Assembly: GCF_947179165.1 (NCBI RefSeq)
Contig: NC_077243.1
Span: 8,426,001 to 8,490,000, forward strand
DNA from: Solanum dulcamara
Lineage: Eukaryota; Streptophyta; Magnoliopsida; Solanales; Solanaceae
Direction: 5' to 3'
DNA: 64,000 bases
Under the pieces are notes generated by a model, which saw only the letters and a program-made list of their open reading frames with translations, did not search any database and was not told where the DNA came from. The position numbers and the translations under genes are program-made. This document shows, piece after piece, positions 35,432-47,872 of this stretch. The first letter of the stretch is position 1, and the number at the start of each line of letters is the position of its first letter.

Positions 35432-38400
35432 TTATATGTGCTTTGTCCTTTCATAGTATACTGGATTTGCTGCAATCTGAATTACAGCCTTACTATCACT
35501 ATACACTTGCACTGACAACTTGACTTCAGCCTCCACTTCTTTCAACATTTCAAGCAACCATACTAACTCTGACACAGTAGAAGCCATGATTCTATACTCA
35601 GCCTCGTTTGAGCTCATTGATATTGTGGTTTGCTTCTTGGCTTTCCATGATACCAAAGATTTCCCAATCTTAATTATTTAACTTGTAACAGACTTTTCGG
35701 TGAGTAAACAAGAAGCTCAGTATGCATCACAAAATGCAGTAACCTGATTATCTAAGTAACTGGACAGTAGTACATCTTGTCCAGGTTGCCTCTTTAACCA
35801 CCTGACCACTCTTAGTGCAGCATCCATGTGAGACTTTTTTGACTGATGTAGAAACTGACTTAATATCTGAGTACTAAAAGATATGTCTGATCTTTTCATA
35901 TTGAGATACAAAAGCTTGCATATAATTTTTTGTTATACTGTTTGATCTATCAAAGGATTATCTGATTCTTCTTGCTTCTTATTCACTTATTCATCATACT
36001 GCTTTGATGCTAGTTTGATATTAACATCTATACGTATTCCTGCAGGCTTCGCTGCTGTCATACCAACCTCTGCTATAAGTTCAAGATCATATTTCTTCTG
36101 ATGCATTAGTATCCCTTCTGTGGACCTTGTAAATTTAATTTCCAAAAAATATTTGAACTCCCCTAAGTCTTTCATCTTGAAATCCTTTTATAAAGCCTTC
36201 TTTGTTTCTTCTATCAACTTCAAACTACTGCCAATTATCAACAAGTCATTTATAAACACAAGTATAATTGTTATTTCTTCTTCTGATTTTCTAATGAATA
36301 AGGAGTAATCATATTGACTTTGTTTAAACTTAAGAGAAAGTAGAGCCTTAGTAAGTTTGTGATTCCATTATCTTGGATCCTGCTTGAGTCCATATAAATA
36401 TTTTTTTAATCTACACACCTCCTCCCCTTGACCAACAAACCCCCGAAGAAGATGCATATAAAATTCATCATCTAAATCTCCTTGTAGAAAAGTATTGAAA
36501 ACATCCATTTGATGGATATGCCACTGTCTGGAAGCTGCAATAGATAAGATAGACCTCACTGTGACCATCTTCATAATTGGAGAAAAAGTCTCCTTGTAAT
36601 AAATTCCTTATTGCTGACTATAGCCCTTTGCAACTAATCTTGCTTTGAACCTTTCTATTTCTCTTGTGGATTTGTACTTAATTTTATAAATTCATCTACA
36701 ACTAATAGACTTTTTTCTTGCAGGTAAGATAGTAATCTCCCATGTCTTATTGCTTTCTAAGGCCTGAATCTCAGCTTGCATAGCATCAACCTATCTCGAA
36801 TCCTTGATGGCTTCTGCATAATTAGTAGATTTTGTCATAGTTGAAGTAGCAACAATATAACACTGATAGAAGGGTGAGAGCTGAGAATAGCTCACATAAT
36901 TAGACAAGGGGTTCTGAACATCTTTGGTTATATTTAGGGAAACAAAATTTTTCAATCATAGAGGAGTCTATTTAGATCTTGTAGATCTTCTAGTGACAGT
37001 TGAAACCTCTATGATATCTGATACTCTAGGAACAACTGCATCATCAGGTAGGCTTGTGAGCTTAATAGGTACCTGTACCTCAGAGAGTTTGAGATCCACT
37101 TCAGTTTTCTCCACATTGACTTATTCATAACTCGTATCTACACCCTTTGATATGACAGGTTGTGTTAATATCACAAGAGCCTTTTAAGTAAAATCCTGAA
37201 CAACCATACCTGACCCTTGCAGATTATCTACAAACAACTCCTGCTAATCAAAACTATCAGCCTTGGCAAATGGAAAGATATCCTCCCTAAAGATAACATC
37301 TCTACTAATAAAGAAAGATCTGTTGACCAAATTAAATAAAATATACCCTTTATGTACTTTAAAATATCTCATGTGGACATAAACTGGTTTGATGTCATAT
37401 AGCCTTTTATAGGGAGTTTTATACTCAATCACACTACTAGAAAGTCTGTTAATGAGATAAGCTGCAGCTAGGACACAATGACCCAAAAATCTTATAGGTA
37501 TTTTAGCTTGAAACCTCAAAGTTTTTGTTACCTCTAGCAGATGTTTGTGTTTTCTCTTAGCAACATCATTTTACTGAGGGGTATAAGGACAAGATCTTTG
37601 ATGAATAATGCCCAACTCTTTAAACATAGTATCACATACTGAATTAACAAATTTTGTACCATTATCAGATCTTAGAATCTTGACTACTTTGTTTAACTAA
37701 TTCTTAGCATGTTGAAGGAATATTTAAAGAGACACACAAACATCTGACTTTTGTTTAAGAAAAAATAACCAGGTCATTCTTGAAAAATCACCAACTATTG
37801 TAAGAAAATACTTATTTCCATTAAAAGTAGGTGTATTATAGGGTCCCCAGAGATCAACATGTATCAAGTCAAAATAATTATTACTTTTGATGCAACTAAA
37901 AGGAAAAACAGGTCTTGTTTGCTTTGCAAGTAGACAAACTAAACACTTAGACACCTTACACAAAGTTTGTTTATTCATAGTAAACATCTTAGAAAGTACA
38001 ATACTATTGAAGATACATATCCAAGTCTTTGATGTCATAACTCCATATCTGACTCTTTGACTTCTGAATGGGTTGTATCAACAGCAAAAATAAACTTCTT
38101 AGTATTATTGTCATTACTATGAGTTAAGTTTCTCCACAACAAATATAGACCTCTTTTTTCTTTACGAACTTCCTTCATCTTTCTAGTGTAAATCTCCTGA
38201 AAAATACAATAGTCAGAAAAGAAGGAGACTGAGCATCCTAATTCATTTGTTATTTTGCTGCCAGACATTAAATTATACTTGAATTCTGGTATATGAAACA
38301 CATTGGTAATAACACTTCTAGCTGATAGACTACAAGAACCAATATGAGTTACTTGTGTAGTACTATCATTTGGTAAAAATACATCCTTAGGAACATCAAG

Positions 38401-39820
38401 TTTGATACAGAACCATTTTTTAGCATATCTAAATTAGAGACCATATGATTTGTTACACCTGTATCTACAATCCATACATCACTATTTTCAGTAACAAATA
38501 AGGCTTTACCTGCAACATTTGCCATATTACAATCATATATAGTAGCTCCTGATCCTGATTTTTGATTCATCATTTTAAGAATATGCTCATATTGATCTTT
38601 TGTGAATGTACAACCTTGAAGTAACTGTTTGACATCTTTCTCAGCTTGACTTATAAGCTTATTGAATGTAGAAACTTCAGCTGGAACTCTATTAATACTG
38701 TGTTGTTGATGAGGCTTCCTTCCCTACACTGGTGCGTCACTCACATTTGTGTTCAAACCATAAGAAAAATAAGTTTAAACTGGTTGCTGAGTTTGACCAG
38801 AAGAACCATTAGTGTTAGCATAAGCAGTGTTTGCACTTTGTACCTTTCTCTTGGACTTGAACTTCAATAGATATCCAACTACCTTGTAACAAAACTCTTT
38901 GGTGTGACCTTTATACTTACAAAAATCACAAATTAAGAGTGTATTTTTCTTGAACCTCTGACTAACACCTAAACTACTACCAACTTTAGAGTACATAGCA
39001 GCAAACTCTAAAGTAGCAGAGTTTAGTCCCAAATTACTTATACCCGTAACAATAAATTTTTGGCTCTCATCTCCTACTATCATGGCATATGCCTGATTTA
39101 TAGTTGGTAATGGATCTACTATGAGGATCTGACTCCTATCTTGATGATATGATTCATTCAGTCCCATTAAAAATTGATATAGCATTTGTCTATTCATGTG
39201 AGCTTCAAACCCTCTAAATTTTTCACAGTTACAGCAGGGGGAAGGCACTAACACTTCAAACTCATCCCATAAGATTTTTAGCCTAGTATAATATACAGAA
39301 ACAAAAGCAGTACCCTGCTATAAAGTGACAATATCTTTGTGTAAACTATAGGTCCTTGATCCATCTACTCTATCAAATCTCTTTTGCAAATCAGTATACA
39401 CATTCAAAGTACTTGAAGCAAATGCAATTCCACTAAGTAAACTCTTTGAAACTGAATTCATTAACCATGATAAAATAATAACATTCACCCTTTTCCATTG
39501 CGCCATAGTTCTTTACTATACATTTCCTTCCTGCATGTTCCATCAACTAATCCTAACTTGTTCCTTCCTAAGAAAGCCAGTTTAATTGATCGATTTCATA
39601 AGATGTAGTTCTCAACACCAAGCAGCTGAAATGAGATCATGCTAATTCCACTTACATCAGTAAGGCTAAGAAATAGATGATGACTATAGTCAATTCCTTG
39701 TCCTTGTATGAAATTGCTATTCGAAGAGATAGAAATAGGTATACCAGCTCGTTGAGTATTGTTGTGGTTCTGATTGAGATTCTGAGATGGATCTAGTGCT
39801 GCTGCATTTTCACCTGACAT
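35432..39820 (-). pseudogene. Copia gag-pol remnant (minus strand)
   Basis: Read from 39820 downwards. Gag starts MSGENAAALD, with LLGVENYIL then a stop, a capsid region with [11 protein letters not shown], and the zinc knuckle [14 protein letters not shown] (CX2CX4HX4C) at about 38900. A GAG-pre-integrase piece (38035-38301) follows, then integrase with FDLIHVDLWGPYNTPTFNG and FLTIVGDFSRMTW (37724-38038). The RT part includes WHIHQMDVFNTFLQGDLDDE. The RT active site, normally YVDD, reads FIND near 36250. The RNase H end includes SMSSNEAEYRIMAS and VYSDSKAVIQIAANPVYYER (35432-35656). Numerous stops and frameshifts make it non-functional. Confidence 0.88.
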
Positions 39821-40007
39821 TTCTTCAATTTCTGGAAATACTAAGTTCCTTTGAAATTTTGTTGCAGAAGTAAATGTTGAATGCAGATTTCAGCTTCAAT
39901 GGAACTTCGATCTGTAGATCAATATTAAAATTGGATGAATCTATGAATCTAGCCTCGATTTTTTGACTCAAAAATCAGATCACTTCTCACAGTAATCACT
40001 GTGATAA

Positions 40008-40019
40008 GCTCTGATACCA
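40008..40019 (-). other. Primer-binding site of the minus-strand Copia
   Basis: The minus strand reads TGGTATCAGAGC directly after the upstream LTR, complementary to the 3' end of initiator methionine tRNA. Confidence 0.85.
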
Positions 40020-40282
40020 TGAACGTAAGTGAGGAAACTGCGATTCTGAGAGAAGAAAGAAGAAGAAGAAGAAGAGAAGCAAATCTATTGATCTCTCATT
40101 GAATCTAACATTGAAGCCTTGTGATTATACTAACTAACTGTTGTATATATAGCAGTGATTAGTTACAAACTGAATTTGTTATCTAACTACCTATTAATCA
40201 GTAAATGACTAATCTACCCCTGCTTCTAACTAACTTCTTATTAACACACTAAATTTTTTTTATCAGCTTTTATATCACAACA
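40020..40282 (-). repeat. 5' LTR of the minus-strand Copia
   Basis: 263 bp. Pairs with 35001-35253 and is longer mainly through a GAAGAA-type microsatellite expansion and a T-run. Confidence 0.9.
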
Positions 40283-40287
40283 AAGTG

Positions 40288-40864
40288 TTCTATAAATTGA
40301 AAAAGAAAAGGTAGTTATACTTTATTTTGATTTTTTTTAATGTACGCCTTGTGGTAATGCGAAGGTCGTACTAAATATTCGTTCATTGTGGAGTTGGGTT
40401 TTGCTTTCCCTTTTTCTTGTTATTGCAAAAAAGTATACTTATCTAACGACAAATTAGAAGTAGTTACGCACAACTTCTGGTCATAATGAATTCCATTTAA
40501 ATTAAGTTGGCACCCATGGTTTTTACTTGTAGAGAAAGACTTTATTAGACCAGTACGAATAATGAATTGCTCGTATATTATAATTGATACCAAAAGAATA
40601 TTAATTGTTCACCTATTTTTAATAATTAAAGTTTAAGCAATAAAGTCATATGAAATATATAACAACCGGTTATTCCAAAATAAAACGTTAACAGTGTTTT
40701 TAAGGCATAAGATTATTTAAATACATTAGGTGTAAAAGGTATCTAATATTCCAAATAACAATACTTTTATTTTTCGAATGGAAAAGTCAAATAAATTGAA
40801 AAACTGACCAAGGAAGTTTAATCTTTATTTATTCTTCAATGTAGCAATAAGTTTGTTCACTCTT
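40288..40864. other. AT-rich intergenic, no gene recognised
   Basis: No coding or repeat structure could be supported. Confidence 0.5.
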
Positions 40865-41760
40865 ATGGTGTCTTTGGTAGGAGCTTCGAAATATTTTTTC
40901 AGAAAATTTTTTATTTTTTTATTTTTTGTATTTGTTATGTTAATAAAAAAATATTTTATTCTAATAAGGCTTAACCCATCGGTGGCCCCTCAAAGTTGAC
41001 ACCAACTTTCACTTAGACATCTCAACTAAGCTTTGTTCATTTTAGACACCTCAAGTAAGGTTCTGATGTGTCATTTTGACACTTTTTTTTACAATCACCC
41101 AAATATCTAAAGTGTGTGTAATACACTTGACGCTGATGTGTCAAAGTGACCAATTAAATGAAGAAATGTGACAGATATATCAAAAATAATTTTAAAATAA
41201 TGACTTTTGATTAGAAAAAAAAGTGGTCATTAACTTCATTTAATTGGTCACTTTGACACATCAGCGGCAAGTGTATTACACACACTTTAGATATTTGGGT
41301 GATTGTAAAAAAAAAGTGTCAAAATGACACATCGAAACCTTACTTGAGGTGTCTAAAATGAACAAATCTTATTTGAAGTGTCTAAGTGAAAGTTGGTGCC
41401 AACTTTGAGGGGCCACCGATGGATTCCGCCTTCTAATAACATTAATATGCAATATAGACAATACTTCGTGGGGTGAGGGTCCAAAGATGCGGGGACAAGG
41501 GTGGTGGAGATTGAGGCTACAGGGAAATGGGGATGATTGAAGATGAGGTGTTGGAGGATAGAGGGTGGAAATAACATAATTATTATGGAATGTCCCATAT
41601 GGAATTTGTGTTTTTTATTTTTGTTAGGAAAGTTATTTTTTTTTATTTTTTTAAAAAATATTTTTTAAATTTTTTGATCTATTTGAATATGAAAAAATTG
41701 AAAAACAGTTTATAAATTTTCTGAAAAATGTTAGAAAATTTTAATGGATATGTGACAGTT
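40865..41760. mobile_element. MITE-like element (family of 7265-7640) split by the fold-back MITE
   Basis: Left of 40968 is TGGTGTCTTTGGTAGGAG with GAAAATTTTTT-type sequence. Right of 41439 is a G-rich centre (GGTGAGGGTCCAAAGATGCG), then TGGAATGTCCCATATGGAAT and AAAAATATTTT sequence. The layout matches 7265-7640 and 42170-42560. Ends approximate. Confidence 0.5.
40968..41430. mobile_element. Fold-back MITE, 463 bp, with 9-bp target duplication
   Basis: TTCTAATAA flanks it exactly at 40959-40967 and 41431-41439. The two arms are about 195 bp each and nearly complementary (GGTGGCCCCTCAAAGTTG, AACTTTCACTTAGACA, GACACCTCAAGTAAGGTT, GTGTGTGTAATACACTTG and their complements), leaving a loop of about 70 bp. 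No coding capacity. The 9-bp duplication suggests a Mutator-like origin (inferred). Confidence 0.92.
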
Positions 41761-42169
41761 TTTGTTGTTGTCGTATTTATATATATATATATATATATAT
41801 TATTTTTTTAAAAATAATTTTTTTGACTCTGCTGGACATCCCCACCTCGGTAAGAGTTATAACGAGAACAAACATTTGAAAAGGAATGTTTTTAATGAAG
41901 AAATCGACAATCAGAAACGAACAAGAATATATATAGTATTATATATAACGATAGTCGAGGTTGATCGATGAATATTGATTATTAAAGCATGACCACGTCA
42001 GCTTCACTCTTTTTGGAACTTTTCCTTCTACAATTGTCGACCTCTTGCTCTTTGATTATTTTAAAACGATCAAAACTGAATGTCTCAAACGTTAGAGTCA
42101 TGTTTAAAAGAAGGTAAGTTGCAAGTGCATGCCATATTATTATTACCCCCAAATAACCACTATAGGGTG
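41761..42169. other. Intergenic with a (TA)n microsatellite
   Basis: A TA repeat spans about 41778-41801. No gene is supported in the rest. Confidence 0.6.
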
Positions 42170-42560
42170 AAAATATTTCCCACGGAAAATGATTTACTAA
42201 AAAATATTTTCTTGAAAAATAATTAAATTTTATTATTTATTTTCTAATGTTGAGTAAGTAAGCAAGAAAATATTATTCTAATAGTATTTATATGTTGCCT
42301 AGCAAAATACTATAGAGGCAGAGTGAGATGGGGAGTGGAGATTCGGGAGCGGGAGGGAGTGGGATGGTCAAGGGGTAGTGGTTGGGGGATTAGGAGGGTG
42401 GAGAGTAGATAATAAACTTGGAATGTCAATTATGCAACTTGTTTTTCCGACTTTCTTTGGGGAAGTCATTTTCCTCATTTTTAAGGAGTTTATTTTTCTA
42501 GAGAAAATATATTTTTCTAACATTTTGACCAATCAAACATAGAAAATCGAAAAATATTTT
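42170..42560. mobile_element. MITE-like element, family of 7265-7640
   Basis: Begins near GAAAATATTTCCCACGGAAA, has a G-rich centre (GAGGCAGAGTGAGATGGGGA), then TTGGAATGTCAATTATGCAA, and ends with GACCAATCAAACATAGAAAA. Same layout as the other two copies. Ends approximate. Confidence 0.5.
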
Positions 42561-44273
42561 TTCCTCTAGATCAAACACATATTAAACCTCATTTGTCATA
42601 TCATCATAGAGTGTATTATAAACTCCTGTGATGATCATAGAATACTTAGTTTTCTTTAGTTCTTATTTTCTCCATGCTTGTTAATTAGTAGAGGTTTGGT
42701 ACCTCATTAGGATTGGTAAGATAAGGCCTAGCCCCCCCTTACTTGTACTTATTCACATTGAGGATTTTATTTATTATTAATAAAAGGCCGCTAGACGCTC
42801 TATCTATTGATATAAATTTATTTGTTTTATTTTTAAAAAAACATATTAAACCTCTTTGAGATGTTGATTGAGATATTAGACATATTTTGTTACAATACGC
42901 TCCTCGTATCATATCATTTATACAATGTAGGAAAACATCTGTTACGTTTAGAAATTTCAACCCAAACAATTAATTGAATTAATCCAAACAACAGCTCAAA
43001 AGGGAAATGCTCAAGTTTGCATCATCAAATACTTTAATGATACAAACTTGAGCCATTTACCGATTTCACACTTAGGAACAACTGTGAAAAGAAAAAGGGA
43101 GACTGAATTCTTCGAAAAGATCATCCTTGTGCAAGAAGAACATATTGAATATTTGTATTGGCCCTATACAATCAAGTACATTGTAGCCAGAAGGTGACTC
43201 TGATCTTATTTTTTTCTAGAAAATGTCTTAATTATTTCAAAGCAATTAAAAATACTAGAATAGGTTGTTTAACCAGAAAGAATTCTACTTAGATATAGAA
43301 TATATCATTGCGTTTTCGTAACTCAATCATACAAAATCAAAACATTAATACTCACTCCCTGGATATATTTGTAAATTCACGCCTCACAATCAATAAGTTA
43401 GGTCTTGTTTCTATTTCGTTTGCCTAACAATGGACATTGGATTCTTCTGTGGTTTCAATGTTGCATTCTCAAAAGATTTTGGCCCCACTTATATTTTGAG
43501 ATCATTTTTTATGTAGAAAGTTAGGGCAATAGCAAAAGCTGACTAATTTCTTAAAAGTAACATCAAGGAACACATTAGTTTAATAAACAACAAAAAACTC
43601 ACGACTCATGAGACTTTCATAGATTCTACTAATCACATGCATTAGTACCTTTTTTTCTTTTCCACTCTTTCATTTTCTAATATAAGTTGGCTTGTGTACA
43701 CGTACGGGTGTTATTTCTTAGTGGATTATAACACTTTAAGTCTTTAATCTTTTACTGATCATTAATTATTTACCCAACTCAAAATACGCCTTTCTCTTTA
43801 AACCTTTTATACGATAAGCTTTTCGTGAATTATATTTCATCTAGTACTTTAAAACTGTACAATTCCATATTAGAGGGCTACACTTTTAGATTTTAGCAAA
43901 AGGAGTTGGCACTAGTCACATAATTTAAAAAATTTAAATGGAGAGTGAGTCAAAACATTCTATTTAAATTTTTTGGACTAAAAGTAACAACATGTGTGGA
44001 CACATTTCCCCATCCCTAAAGAATCGATGCGGGACTCAACACCCAAAATGTTATAAGAATCCTATCCTCAGCTCCTGACTAAGCATCCATTTTAATCATC
44101 TCACATATATCAGTCAAGATCATAAGAATTCTATTCAGAAATATTTTTCATAGATATATATTGTGTGCAACCGCGTATTTAATTTATTTATTCAAACAAT
44201 TCATTTTTTTTTATTTGACATAATGCTAACGGCCTAACGCAATCTCGTTGAATTGTATTCGGATATCAGGTGT
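42561..44273. other. AT-rich intergenic, no gene recognised
   Basis: Nothing beyond short spurious ORFs is visible. Confidence 0.5.
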
Positions 44274-44882
44274 AGGGGTGTTCACGGATCGGTTATTGAT
44301 CAAAATTAAAATTAAACTAATTTAATCGGTTTTAAAATTATTAAAATCAAATCAAAAATACATTCATCGGTTTGGTTGTCATAAATTTTAGTTTGGTTTG
44401 GTTCGGTTATTTATTTATTAACCATAAATAAAAATAAAAGAAACGGTTCATTCAAAAGAGGAAAAAGAGAATACTTCATCCAAAAAAAATAATTGTCTTC
44501 GTGTCATTTTGAATCTTATAATTCTTATATTAAAACTTTAATTATGTCTAACTTCCTGCTTATATTGTTAGCTAATTCAATGTATTAAACAACATAAACT
44601 AATTGAATGCATAAGCTAATAATTTGGTTGTATACCTTACTATTTTAAATTAGCGTGCTGTATTTTTTGCATAATTTTTTTTTCATAAAAATAATATATT
44701 GTGTGTATAATTTGTCGGTTTGGTTCGATTATTTTTTTGGTATTTTTAAATAAAATTAAAACCAAACGAAATATTATCGATTTTTAAAAATGTAAAATCA
44801 AACCAAAGCCAATCAAATAAAAAATCAATTTTGTTTGATTTTTTTATTTGAATCGATTTTTACCCAAATTGTGAACGCCCCT
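44274..44882. mobile_element. 609-bp TIR element, AGGGGTGTTCAC type
   Basis: The left end AGGGGTGTTCACGG and the reverse complement of the right end, AGGGGCGTTCACAA, agree. The interior contains GGTTTGGTTCGGTTA on one side and AACCAAA/AATCAAACC words on the other. Related to 10860-11450, and in its terminal type to 16609-17225. No clean target duplication was found. Confidence 0.6.
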
Positions 44883-45783
44883 AATTAGATGCTTAACCGA
44901 GAGCATCATCTTTCGTATATACCAATCAATCGAACAATTTAAATATTTTATTCAAGATAATATAATGTTCATGCATGATAATTTCTCATTAAAGTATAAT
45001 GTATTTTTTAATCTAACCTTGAGTTGGAGGATTGCAAATTAAATGTACTTAAAACTAATTAACTACATTACAATAATATAATGCAAAATTACAAGTTTAA
45101 TTTTCCTCAAACTGAATTCGAAATCGTCTAGATTTTTTTCATATATATCATAGTCCCTCTTTAATGAACAATCGAACAAAAGCAACAAAGGACGAACCAC
45201 TGATTTACTTTGACACGTTGCTTGAAGAATAAATCAACGAAAGAAACAAAAATTTCTAGGGTTCTGCGAAGCTTCCTTGTATTGATATGATTATTGCATA
45301 TTCATAAAGACAAGACATGCCATTATTTACGTGTAGGTGTCATTTTCTTAAACAAAAAAGATGGTCCAAGAATCTGTGTCTTCAATTGCGTTAAAGCCAT
45401 GAATATCTTAACGGTAGGATCAACTGGGGCCAAACGAGAAATTGGGTTGGCCTTGTGAAGTTTAAGCTGAAAAATAAATATTTGAAAACTTATTTGGACA
45501 TGTATTTTATTTGAGAGAAAATATTAGCGTTTTGTTAGCATTTTCTGAGAGAATCCTGATTGAGTTATTCGCAAGTTGGCTGTTTGATATCTAAGTAAAC
45601 TGCTACAAGATTTTTCAGAGAATTGCTTATACATATATACTTTATTGTAAAATCATTATATGTACATATTATGAAAAAAAATTGATGAAAAAAATTGTTA
45701 TAATTAATAACCTACAAAATTAATTACTTTTTTTGTCCAACAATAGTTATTCATTATTGACTTGGCACATGCCTTAAGAAATA
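44883..45783. other. AT-rich intergenic, no gene recognised
   Basis: No coding signal. Sequence around 45725-45780 resembles the left part of the outer Stowaway at 46125, so another eroded element may begin here. Confidence 0.45.
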
Positions 45784-46034
45784 TTCCCTCAATTTCAAAA
45801 TAATTGAATTGTTGGAGTATTTTTTTAGTGTTCAAAATAATTGAATTGCTCACTATTCAAGATAGATATTTAATATATTTTTTCCAATTTTACCCTTCAT
45901 TAATTAAATTTCTAAGGTTAGCATGTAGTTTGAAAAGGGCAAAAATGAAAAAAACATGACTAATTTATATCTTTATTTTTTTTCTTAAGATGTGTGTCGT
46001 ATTCAACAATTCAATTATTTTGAAATGGAGGAAA
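45784..46034. mobile_element. Stowaway-like MITE
   Basis: The left end TTCCCTCAATTTCAAAATAA and the reverse complement of the right end, TTTCCTCCATTTCAAAATAA, are near-identical and continue into TTGAATTGTTG. TA dinucleotides flank it. About 250 bp, non-coding. Confidence 0.7.
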
Positions 46035-46124
46035 TAATAAATAATAGGAATACTATTACTACATTATCCTTTTTGAATATATTAAATAGAATGCTTTTGA
46101 AAATGTATTAGAGATTGATTAGTA

Positions 46125-46661
46125 ATTCCTTCGTCCCTTTTTAGTTGTCATTATAAGGTTTGACACAATCCTTAAGAAAATACTCTCTCCGTCTCTATTT
46201 ACTTGTCAAAAATTTCCTAATTTGATTTTCCTTTTAATTGTAATTTTTGACAAATCAAGGAAGGACAATTTTTTCCCTTCCTATTATACTCTCAATTTAT
46301 TCATGTTGATTTAATGTCTTTGAAAAATATAGTGAGTAAATATATTTAAGACTCTATTAATTAATAGGGGTAAAATGGTAAACTCACTATATCAATAATT
46401 TTTTTCTTAATAGATGTACCAAGTTAAAATTTGACAAGTAAAAAGGGACGGAGGGAGTATTAATTAAAAGTGTTGTTTGACAAATATATCCCTTATTAAT
46501 TATTTAATTTATTTATATATGTACCTCTTAATTCTAGAATAATTAATGCTAAGAAAAAAGTTAGAGTAATATAATTAATTATCTCTTGATCGTTTAGATT
46601 GACAACTATTTTGAAATAATTATTTTTAATATACATGACAATTAAAAGGGGACCGAGGGAG
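46125..46661. mobile_element. Outer Stowaway MITE carrying a nested Stowaway
   Basis: TA-flanked. The left end ATTCCTTCGTCCC(T)TTTTAGTTGTCA pairs with the reverse complement of the right end, CTCCCTCGGTCCCCTTTTAA. Without the inner element it is about 260 bp, normal for Stowaway. Confidence 0.75.
46183..46457. mobile_element. Inner Stowaway MITE, 275 bp
   Basis: TA at 46181-46182 and 46458-46459. The left end CTCTCTCCGTCTCTATTTAC and the reverse complement of the right end, CTCCCTCCGTCCCTTTTTAC, both continue into TTGTCAAA. It lies inside the outer Stowaway at 46125-46661. Confidence 0.88.
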
Positions 46662-46663
46662 TA

Positions 46664-47751
46664 TCTAATAGCTAGGGTAAATGGCCACAAATGAGTAAAT
46701 AATTCATTGATTTTTCAAACTAAACAAGTATTGTTGGATTCTATTTTTAGTATAACGAACAAGTAAAGATGGAGAGGGATAACTCACACAAGGGATTGAA
46801 GATTAGCTTACTTAATGAATGTTTTACCTTTTGGTAAGAGTTTAATTCCATCATGAATAGCGTAACTGTTGCAATATTTTTTCCTCAAATATAGAAAATA
46901 TATTGTAATTATAAAATAAATAAAAAAGGATGTGATTTTATTCATCAAAATTGTGAGTACAAATCTGTTTATCTCTTGATTTTTTTCTCTTAAGTGATTC
47001 GAAAATCGATAGTAACGTACTAACATATTTCTCGAACTAAGATGATGTAGATTTTCTTGAGATTTATTTGATCTCCATAAAAGAATTTTGTAGATCTTGT
47101 TGAAATATTTGATTGTCAATAAGTGTTCGGTCATATTTTAATCTTTTTATGGAATTATATTACCCTTTATGAGCAATTTTCAAGAAACTTTATTAAAATT
47201 GAACTTATCTGGTAGAATTTCATAAAATTTCAATGGTTATAATATCCCATTCCCTTTTGCCTGTCCCATCATGTAATTAAAAAAAATTGACCAGTACGTC
47301 TGAGACAAAAATATGAAAGATTTAAAAAGATACGTATTATTTGAAACATGAGCGATCTCCCATCCTTATCGTCTATCGAACATTGGATAAAATATTATAA
47401 TCAAATTGAATGGGCTGTGCAGTTATTGGAATCTTGTGCAAGTACAAGCATAGTACATGCCTCACAAGTCACATGCCTCATACTCCTAATTATGTAGCAC
47501 TTCCACTCCCATTGTTGATGGGTTGTGTGGACTCAAAAAACTGTATATATTAAACAAAACAAGTTAGGTTTCCCCCCTAAAATAAATACCCTTGCAACAA
47601 GTATTAAAAAAAGATGACATATTACAAAACAAGTTTCTCTTTTTTTTTTCTTTTTTTTGGTGAGTCGTTGTTATCCTAGTTTAAAGAGTACTATACGTAA
47701 CATAATTTTCTTTCACTATTTTCGTATAACATTGATATATAATAGTATACA
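46664..47751. other. AT-rich intergenic, no gene recognised
   Basis: Short ORFs, such as 46808-47134 minus, lack any motif. 47747-47751 (ATACA) is the left target duplication of the adjacent Copia. Confidence 0.5.
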
Positions 47752-47872
47752 TGTTAACCATATGCAAGCTACCATGGTTAATAATTTGTTAGAAGTTAGT
47801 TGAAGTTTGTTAGATGTTAGTTGTAGGTTGATAGTGACTTGTAACTAACTACTCAAACTCTATAAATGCAAC
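47752..47872 (+). repeat. Copia 5' LTR, left part
   Basis: The first 121 bp match 61590-61710 without a difference. The last five bases (GCAAC, 47868-47872) are the left copy of the Gypsy target duplication. Confidence 0.95.

Larger units (their letters stand above)
35001..40282 (-). mobile_element. Complete but decayed Ty1/Copia retrotransposon
   Basis: Both LTRs (35001-35253 and 40020-40282) start TGTTGTGATA and end TTCA when read on the minus strand. AAGTG flanks the element at 34996-35000 and 40283-40287. A PBS lies next to the upstream LTR and a polypurine tract (AAGGGGGG, minus strand) next to the downstream LTR. Total length is 5282 bp. Order on the minus strand is gag, protease/GAG-pre-integrase, integrase, RT, RNase H, as in Copia. 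The LTRs differ at roughly 15-20 positions plus indels by eye, so it is clearly older than the plus-strand Copia at 47752-61932. Confidence 0.93.
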
